This document shows positions 15,159-18,970 of a DNA stretch of 18,970 bases, one piece after another. A program made the position numbers and the translations under genes. Under the pieces are notes generated by a model. That model was not told the origin of the DNA. It made no database searches and was given only the letters and a program-made list of their open reading frames with translations. Source of the DNA: Prevotella sp. UBA2746 (GTDB lineage: Bacteria; Bacteroidota; Bacteroidia; Bacteroidales; Bacteroidaceae); NCBI GenBank assembly GCA_002353555.1, contig DEJO01000051.1, positions 8,788 to 27,757 of the forward strand. The letters are read 5' to 3'. How positions within the stretch are numbered: position 1 is the first letter of the stretch; every line of letters starts with the position of its first letter.

Positions 15159-15829
15159 CTTCCAACTCCTGCCACCACGATGACGATTTCGCCCTTGGGC
15201 GGTGTCTGTCGGAAGTGGGCTGCCACATCAGCCAACGTACCACGCACACTCTCCTCATGCACCTTGGAGATTTCACGGCACACGCTGACCTGCCGCTCTT
15301 CGCCAAAGACGGCGGCAAACTGCTCCAGCGTCTTCACCAACCGATAGGGCGACTCATAGAAGATCATCGTGCGAGACTCGTCCTTCAGGCTCTCCAGACG
15401 TGTCTGGCGACCTTTCTTCTGCGGAAGAAAGCCTTCAAAGCAGAAACGGTCGCAGGGCAGACCGGAAGAGACCAGTGCCGGAACGAAGGCGGTTGCTCCC
15501 GGCAACGCCTGCACCTCGATGCCGGCGGCGATGGCTTCACGTGCCAGAAGGAAGCCGGGGTCGCTGATGCCCGGCGTACCGGCATCGCTGATAAGGGCTA
15601 TGGTCTGTCCGCCTTTCAGCCGTTCCACGATGCCAGCGCTCGTTCCGTGTTCATTGAACTTATGGTGCGACAGCAATCGGTTCTGAATGCCGAAATGTTT
15701 CAGCAGGACACCCGACGTGCGAGTATCTTCAGCCAAGACAACATCGGCTTCTTTCAGGATACGGACGGCACGCATCGTCATGTCTTCCATATTTCCTACG
15801 GGTGTCGGAACAAGATACAATATGCCCAT
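15146..15829 (-). CDS. rsmI: 16S rRNA (cytidine(1402)-2'-O)-methyltransferase
   Basis: RsmI 2'-O-methylates C1402 in the decoding centre of 16S rRNA using S-adenosylmethionine. The start chosen is the ATG at 15829, giving 227 residues beginning 'MGILYLVPTPVGNMEDMTMR', the canonical RsmI N-terminus. The open frame continues upstream to 16066, but that stretch covers the promoter and has no family similarity. Motifs seen: 'LVPTPVGN' (6-13), 'AEDTRTSGVLLKHFGI' (33-48), 'SDAGTPGISDPG' (81-92), 'LPGATAFVPALVSSGLP', and 'FEGFLPQKKGRQ', all typical of the tetrapyrrole-methylase-fold RsmI family. It is shorter than the about 286-residue E. coli enzyme because the small C-terminal domain is absent, as is usual in Bacteroidetes. 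It is divergent from tdk and probably co-transcribed with the coiled-coil lipoprotein gene. Confidence 0.96.
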   Translation of the reverse strand: MGILYLVPTPVGNMEDMTMRAVRILKEADVVLAEDTRTSGVLLKHFGIQNRLLSHHKFNEHGTSAGIVERLKGGQTIALISDAGTPGISDPGFLLAREAIAAGIEVQALPGATAFVPALVSSGLPCDRFCFEGFLPQKKGRQTRLESLKDESRTMIFYESPYRLVKTLEQFAAVFGEERQVSVCREISKVHEESVRGTLADVAAHFRQTPPKGEIVIVVAGVGRVKD

Positions 15830-15837
15830 ACAGCCTG

Positions 15838-15901
15838 CAAAGGTACGATTAAGTGAGGGAAAAGCCAAATTTATTTGGACTTTTCCGAGCGAAAGTACCT
15901 T
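15838..15901 (-). promoter_or_regulatory. rsmI promoter module with embedded hairpin
   Basis: On the minus strand, AAGGTACTTTCGCTC (15887-15901) is followed by an imperfect palindrome (GGAAAAG-T-CCAAAT, AA, ATTTGGCTTTTCC; 15858-15886, one bulged base) and then CTCACTTAATCGTACCTTTG (15838-15857). The final TACCTTTG (15838-15845) matches TAnnTTTG, and TTTG within the right arm of the palindrome lies 20 nt before it, as expected for -33. The start codon at 15829 is only 8 nt past the TTTG, so the mRNA would be almost leaderless. The same layout is found before tdk. Confidence 0.8.
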
Positions 15902-15912
15902 CGACCGAAGGT
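15897..15912. repeat. Short perfect palindrome
   Basis: ACCTTCG-AC-CGAAGGT is a 7-bp perfect inverted repeat overlapping the outer flank of the rsmI promoter module. GTCGAAG recurs at 15927-15933. It may be an operator; the tdk copy of the module does not have it. Confidence 0.5.
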
Positions 15913-15992
15913 CAGAGGTACTGCAAGTCGAAGACAATACAAAATAAAATACCTTTAATCCATAAAGTTTTTTTCGAACACGAATGACACTC

Positions 15993-16045
15993 AAAGAAAG
16001 AAATTTCTGAATATAATTATGCTCATTATGCCCATTTCTTTCTTT
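15993..16045. repeat. 12-bp perfect inverted repeat in the divergent intergenic region
   Basis: AAAGAAAGAAAT (15993-16004) and ATTTCTTTCTTT (16034-16045) are perfect reverse complements with a 29-nt spacer. The arms are purine/pyrimidine tracts, so chance is not excluded. The stretch from 16046 to 16440 is AT-rich with no gene that I can support; it holds CTTTCC-TTT-GGAAAG (16156-16170) and TGTCTG-A-CAGACA (16227-16239). Confidence 0.6.
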
Positions 16046-16440
16046 AAAGCTTGCGGCACATATCATTAACGTGAGTTCGGTTTAAGCATGAGTGTAGGAT
16101 GTACAATTTTTTTTAAAACTCTCCCTGTACAGCTTGTTTTCAAACTCTTAAGTCGCTTTCCTTTGGAAAGAACTTCCGAAAGTTGAGTTTTTTTTAGTTT
16201 TCAGAGCTGTCTATTAAGCATGTAACTGTCTGACAGACAACTTTTTGTATAAGTATTTTTAGTTTTTCTTCATGTTTTCCCCAAAACTTTCTATATACCT
16301 CTATTTAAAAATATTTTTTTGAGAAAAGTCGAAAAAAACTAAACGCTAATCAGATAACAAGTTTAAATACAGAGAGTTACGTCGTTATTTCAACTTTCAA
16401 AAAACTAAAAATAAACTAAAAACCATCCCCGCAGTCACCC

Positions 16441-16567
16441 AAAACCCTATGTTTCTCAGTGCAAAACCCTATGTTTCGGGCTTCAATATGCCGCATTTTG
16501 CCTGCCGAAACCTATGGTTTTGGAGGGCAAAAGCATAGGTTTTGGAGGGCGAAAACTATGGTTTGGC
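16441..16567. repeat. Cluster of AAACCTATG-type intergenic repeats
   Basis: Five related units lie here: AAAACCCTATGTTT at 16441-16454 and 16463-16476, AAACCTATGGTTTTGGAGGGC at 16508-16528 (given as start and end; core AAACCTATGGTTT), an inverted copy with core GCATAGGTTTTGG at 16533-16545 also followed by AGGGC, and AAAACTATGGTTTGGC at 16552-16567. A sixth copy is at 16883-16898. The core is itself near-palindromic (AAACC-TAT-GGTTT). Units are irregularly spaced, 22-45 bp apart, which rules out a CRISPR array. This looks like a dispersed repeat family or a cluster of protein-binding sites. Confidence 0.8.
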
Positions 16568-16897
16568 AAGGCTGGAGACCATACTTCTTACAAAGAAGTG
16601 TCTTATTGGAACAAATACTGGCTGAACAGTATCGGAGGATTACCCAGAAGCTTTACGTCAAATTTCAGAAAAAGCGTTATATTGCAATATTGCATATTGC
16701 ATTCGTTTTTTCGAGGAAGGAAAGAGATTTGTAGTTAAATTATGTTTAATAATTTATATAAGTAATTGATTATTAATATATTATTTAATATATACTATAT
16801 ATCATCTTTAGCAAACGCTCCCGCCTTCATGATATTTTGCATGCAATATGCAATATTGCAATATGCCGAATTTTGCACTCCGAAACCTATGGTTTGG
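16484..16897. repeat. 39-40 bp direct repeats bounding about 335 bp
   Basis: The copies are at 16484-16523 and 16859-16897. Both read CAATATGCCG, one variable base, ATTTTGC, three variable bases, then CCGAAACCTATGGTTT and GG, with a one-base length difference in the T run. About 35 of 39 positions agree. The enclosed segment contains a 24-bp inverted repeat with an AT-rich core. This could be a small non-autonomous element, a deletion- or duplication-prone segment, or two hits of the same repeat family. Confidence 0.75.
16679..16864. repeat. 24-bp perfect inverted repeat around an AT-rich core
   Basis: The left arm 16679-16702 begins ATATTGCAATATTGCATATT and the right arm 16841-16864 is its exact reverse complement. 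The spacer is 138 bp and includes 16735-16804, which is almost pure A/T. The arms are made of overlapping GCAATATTGC / ATGCAT-type palindromes, so they are partly low complexity, but a 24-bp exact match is well beyond expectation. It could extrude as a large stem or mark the ends of a miniature element. Confidence 0.85.
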
Positions 16898-16967
16898 CAA
16901 TAGCCGATGCTTCTGAAAGTTGAGTAAGTTTTTTAACCACGATTTATAGCTCGGGGTAAATGTTAAG

Positions 16968-17041
16968 AAGGTACTTTCGCTCGATAAAACGAAGAAAAAT
17001 ACTATTTTTCTTCGTTTTATCCTCGCTTAATTGTACCTTTG
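16968..17041 (+). promoter_or_regulatory. tdk promoter module with a 19-bp perfect palindrome
   Basis: AAGGTACTTTCGCTC (16968-16982) is followed by a perfect palindrome with 19-bp arms and one central base (left arm 16983-17001, GATAAAACGAAGAAAAATA; centre 17002; right arm 17003-17021), then CTCGCTTAATTGTACCTTTG (17022-17041). TACCTTTG (17034-17041) is the predicted -7 element, with TTCG 19 nt upstream as a one-mismatch -33 inside the right arm. The start of transcription would be about 15 nt before the tdk ATG, so the palindrome lies upstream of the transcript and would act as DNA. The outer flanks match the rsmI module; the palindrome sequence does not. Confidence 0.82.
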
Positions 17042-17059
17042 CCAACAAAACAAAAGGAC

Positions 17060-17641
17060 ATGACAAATAACATGCATGGCGAACACAGCCGACCGGGACG
17101 CATAGAAGTGGTCTGCGGTTCGATGTTCTCTGGAAAGACTGAGGAGCTGATACGGCGAATGAAGCGTGCGAAGTTTGCCAAACAGCGCGTGGAGATATTC
17201 AAACCCAGCATAGACGTGCGCTACTCTGACGAGGATGTGGTCAGCCACGACCATAACGCCATCCCCTCTACACCGATAGAGTCGTCGTCATCAATCCTGC
17301 TGCTCTCGTCAGACATTGACGTGGTGGGCATCGACGAGGCACAGTTTCTCGACAGCCACTTGCCGGATGTGTGCAACGAACTCGCCAACAGGGGCGTGCG
17401 CGTCATCGTGGCTGGTCTCGACATGGACTATAAGGGCATCCCCTTCGGTCCTATCCCAGCCCTGTGCGCCATTGCCGACGAGGTGACCAAGGTGCATGCC
17501 ATCTGCGTGAAGTGCGGAGCCCTTGCCTACGTCAGCCACCGACTGGTAGAGAACGACAAGCGCGTGCTGCTGGGCGAGACGCAGGAGTACGAGCCCCTCT
17601 GCCGCGAATGCTACCAGAAAGCCATCAAGGGAGAACTATGA
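17060..17641 (+). CDS. tdk: Thymidine kinase (type II)
   Basis: Thymidine kinase phosphorylates thymidine to dTMP with ATP in the pyrimidine salvage pathway. The start chosen is ATG 17060 (193 residues). A TTG at 17039 in frame would overlap the -7 promoter element and is unlikely; ATG 17072 is a weaker alternative. The Walker A motif GSMFSGKT is at 20-27. 'VVGIDEAQF' (88-96) carries the Walker B Asp92 and catalytic Glu93. 'GLDMDYKGIPFGP' (119-131) is the usual substrate-side segment. Four zinc-binding cysteines, Cys149, Cys152, Cys181 and Cys184, are all present, and 'YVSHR' (157-161) belongs to the lasso region. Length is typical of the TK1-like family, and no key residue is missing. It is divergent from rsmI and 31 nt upstream of the AI-2E-family permease gene, probably in one operon. 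Confidence 0.97.
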   Translation: MTNNMHGEHSRPGRIEVVCGSMFSGKTEELIRRMKRAKFAKQRVEIFKPSIDVRYSDEDVVSHDHNAIPSTPIESSSSILLLSSDIDVVGIDEAQFLDSHLPDVCNELANRGVRVIVAGLDMDYKGIPFGPIPALCAIADEVTKVHAICVKCGALAYVSHRLVENDKRVLLGETQEYEPLCRECYQKAIKGEL

Positions 17642-17667
17642 ACTATGAATTCTGAACTATGAACTAA
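17633..17667 (+). repeat. Heptamer tandem repeat, five units, at the tdk stop codon
   Basis: GAACTAT, GAACTAT, GAATTCT, GAACTAT, GAACTAA with exact period 7. The first junction provides the tdk TGA stop, and the next units place TGA in the other frames before the permease ATG at 17673. Equal in period and unit number to the repeat at 5691-5725, though with a different unit. Confidence 0.9.
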
Positions 17668-17672
17668 AAAAC

Positions 17673-18842
17673 ATGGTACCAAGACAACAAATCACCTTCG
17701 ACAAGGCAGCCCGCTGGACGATGATAGCCCTGCTGGTCATTGCCGTCTTCTTCATCGTCAGGTCGCTGTCGGGAGTGCTCCTCCCGTTTGCCATCGCCTG
17801 GTTCCTGGCATACCTCATCCACCCCGCAGTGAAGTTCGTGCAATACAAGATGCATGTACGGTCGCGCGTGCTGAGCATCATCATCGCGTTGCTCTTTGTC
17901 ATCGGCATCCTCGTCGCCTTCTTCTGGGCAATCATTCCGCCTTTCATCGAACAGGTGGACCGCCTGATCAACGTCATCAACAACTACATCAAGCAGAGCG
18001 ACGATGCCAACCAGGTGGCTGCCTACGTGCAAGACTGGCTGGAAAACAACCACCACGAGATAGAGCAGTTCTTCAGCAGCGACGACTTCATGAAGACCGT
18101 CAAGGAAACCATGCCGAAAGTCTTCAACTTCGTCAGTCAGACGGCAAGCATCATCATCAGCATCTTCGCCTCGTTCATCACCTTATTATATATGTTCTTC
18201 ATCCTGCTCGACTATGAGGTGCTCACAGAGAAATGGATCAAGATATTCCCAAAGAAGAACCGCCCCTTCTGGAAGGCACTGGCCAAGGATGCTGAGCGCG
18301 AACTGAACAACTATATCCGCGGACAAGGCATGGTGGCACTCACCATGGGCATCCTCTTCTGCATCGGCTTCACCATCATCGACTTCCCGATGGCAATAGG
18401 ACTGGGCATCCTCATCGGCATCCTCGACCTGGTGCCCTACCTGCACACCGCAGCACTCATACCGACGGCATTCCTGGCGCTGATGAAAGCTGCCGACACG
18501 GGACAGAATTTCTGGATCATCTTCGGCTCAGCCGTACTCATCTTCATCATCGTGCAGGTCATCATCGACATGATCGTCACTCCGAAAATCATGGGGAAGG
18601 CCATGGGACTGAACCCCGCCATACTGTTGCTCTCCCTCTCTGTTTGGGGCGCACTGTTAGGATTCATCGGACTCATCATCGCCCTTCCGCTCACCACACT
18701 CATCATTGCCTACTGGCAACGATACGTCACCAAGGACCGTCCCGTGGCAACAGAACCGGGCGAGGAAACGATGGGAGAGCACGCCCAACGCGCTACTAAA
18801 TCCGGCAAAAAAGAAGTAACTAAAGAAAAAAACAACGAATAA
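17673..18842 (+). CDS. AI-2E family transporter (PerM-like permease)
   Basis: A 389-residue inner-membrane protein of the AI-2E/PerM family. Membrane segments are predicted at about 15-32, 34-52, 66-88, 154-179, 216-237, 239-256, 258-274, 280-303 and 314-347, with the usual soluble stretch between the third and fourth (about 90-150). Family signs are 'LPFAIAWFLAYLIHPAV' (37-53), the 'ELNNYIRGQGMVAL' stretch (210-223), 'LGILIGILDLVPYLHTA' (244-260) and 'QVIIDMIVTPKIMGKAMGLNP' positions 295-315. The C-terminal 40 residues are charged and cytosolic. Members have been linked to autoinducer-2 export or to Na+/H+ exchange, so the substrate here is open. It follows tdk after a heptamer-repeat spacer. 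No terminator is visible before the tRNA promoter. Confidence 0.94.
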   Translation: MVPRQQITFDKAARWTMIALLVIAVFFIVRSLSGVLLPFAIAWFLAYLIHPAVKFVQYKMHVRSRVLSIIIALLFVIGILVAFFWAIIPPFIEQVDRLINVINNYIKQSDDANQVAAYVQDWLENNHHEIEQFFSSDDFMKTVKETMPKVFNFVSQTASIIISIFASFITLLYMFFILLDYEVLTEKWIKIFPKKNRPFWKALAKDAERELNNYIRGQGMVALTMGILFCIGFTIIDFPMAIGLGILIGILDLVPYLHTAALIPTAFLALMKAADTGQNFWIIFGSAVLIFIIVQVIIDMIVTPKIMGKAMGLNPAILLLSLSVWGALLGFIGLIIALPLTTLIIAYWQRYVTKDRPVATEPGEETMGEHAQRATKSGKKEVTKEKNNE

Positions 18843-18874
18843 TTTGCCAATATCAAAAAAAGGCAGTACCTTTG
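18843..18874 (+). promoter_or_regulatory. tRNA-Lys promoter
   Basis: TTTG (18843-18846), a 20-nt spacer, then TACCTTTG (18867-18874): an exact Bacteroidetes sigma-ABfr-type promoter. The predicted start is about 28 nt before the mature tRNA. Its TTTG overlaps the end of the permease gene by only a base or so beyond the stop codon. It shares TACCTTTGC with the rsmI and tdk promoters but lacks their hairpin module. Confidence 0.85.
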
Positions 18875-18906
18875 CACTCGCTTTTTTAACGAAGCAATCC
18901 TATGGA

Positions 18907-18970
18907 GATCCGTTAGCTCAGCTGGTAGAGCACAACACTTTTAATGTTGGGGTCTTGGGTTCGAGCCCCA
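18907..18970 (+). tRNA. tRNA-Lys (anticodon TTT), 3' end cut by the window edge
   Basis: Acceptor 5' strand GATCCGT (18907-18913), TA, D-stem GCTC (18916-18919) with GAGC (18928-18931), anticodon stem CAACA / TGTTG (18933-18937, 18945-18949), loop CTTTTAA with anticodon TTT at 18940-18942, variable loop GGGTC, T-stem TTGGG and T-loop TTCGAGC (18960-18966), then CCCA. The last T-stem base and the 3' acceptor strand lie beyond the window. TTT reads AAA/AAG lysine codons. Confidence 0.95.

Noticed and set aside
14148..15347. 399-codon plus-strand open frame across the SusC promoter, coiled-coil lipoprotein and part of rsmI
   Set aside because: It is antisense to two genes with clear motifs; leucine-rich low-complexity product is what antisense of a coiled coil gives.
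15830..16066. N-terminal extension of the rsmI frame by 79 codons
   Set aside because: It crosses the predicted promoter and palindrome and lacks family similarity; RsmI proteins begin at the 'LVPTPVGN' region.
16227..16243. TGTCTG-A-CAGACA hairpin followed by T-rich sequence as a terminator
   Set aside because: No transcript is expected to end there, since both flanking genes point away from it; the stem is only 6 bp with a single-base loop.
16441..16567. CRISPR-like array
   Set aside because: Units are short, degenerate, irregularly spaced and one is inverted; no cas genes nearby.
16459..16734. 91-codon open frame in the intergenic region (and a 74-codon one at 16514-16738)
   Set aside because: Both run through the AAACCTATG repeats and the inverted-repeat arm, have no export signal or recognisable domain, and two frames are open over the same bases. 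Not supported as genes, though a peptide cannot be excluded.
17039..17059. TTG start seven codons upstream of the tdk ATG
   Set aside because: The codon lies within the -7 promoter element TACCTTTG, so it would not be in the mRNA.

Overview
The window looks like a Bacteroidales chromosome, most like Prevotella or a close relative. Pointers are a SusC/SusD pair, BspA-type leucine-rich repeat and FISUMP proteins, several 'SC' lipoboxes, C-terminal tails resembling type IX secretion sorting domains, promoters of the Bacteroidetes form TTTG-N19-21-TAnnTTTG, no Shine-Dalgarno sites, and a rsmI / tdk / AI-2E-permease neighbourhood. Genus is inferred from these features, not from a database comparison.

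Region A (about 55-14187, all minus strand, read right to left) is an envelope-protein region. A promoter at 14152-14187 leads into a close-packed set: SusC-like TonB-dependent transporter, SusD-like lipoprotein, HExxH zinc-metallohydrolase lipoprotein, DUF4302 lipoprotein and BACON-domain lipoprotein, with gaps of 4-18 nt. GC-rich hairpins and a heptamer repeat (5691-5789) separate this set from a stop/start-abutting pair: a small protein with a sorting-like tail and a FISUMP-domain protein. That pair ends at a clear intrinsic terminator (3968-3998). A further promoter (3892-3899) serves two more exported proteins, a BspA-type LRR protein and an Ig-like repeat protein, which share an Ig-like module and end in sorting-like tails. 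No carbohydrate enzyme or regulator is present. I infer import of a peptide or protein-derived ligand, with a surface peptidase and exported binding proteins.

Region B (14220-15901, minus) is rsmI, a 16S rRNA methyltransferase, followed by a coiled-coil lipoprotein.

Region C (about 15838-17041) is a 1.2 kb divergent intergenic region with no convincing gene but much structure. At each end, in inverted orientation, lies a promoter module with near-identical flanks (15 nt and 20 nt) around a palindrome of different sequence. Between them are an AAACCTATG-type repeat cluster, a 39-40 bp direct repeat, a 24-bp perfect inverted repeat around an AT-rich core, and smaller palindromes. This is the least explained part of the window.

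Region D (17060-18970, plus) carries thymidine kinase, an AI-2E-family permease, and a tRNA-Lys(TTT) cut off by the window edge, with its own consensus promoter.
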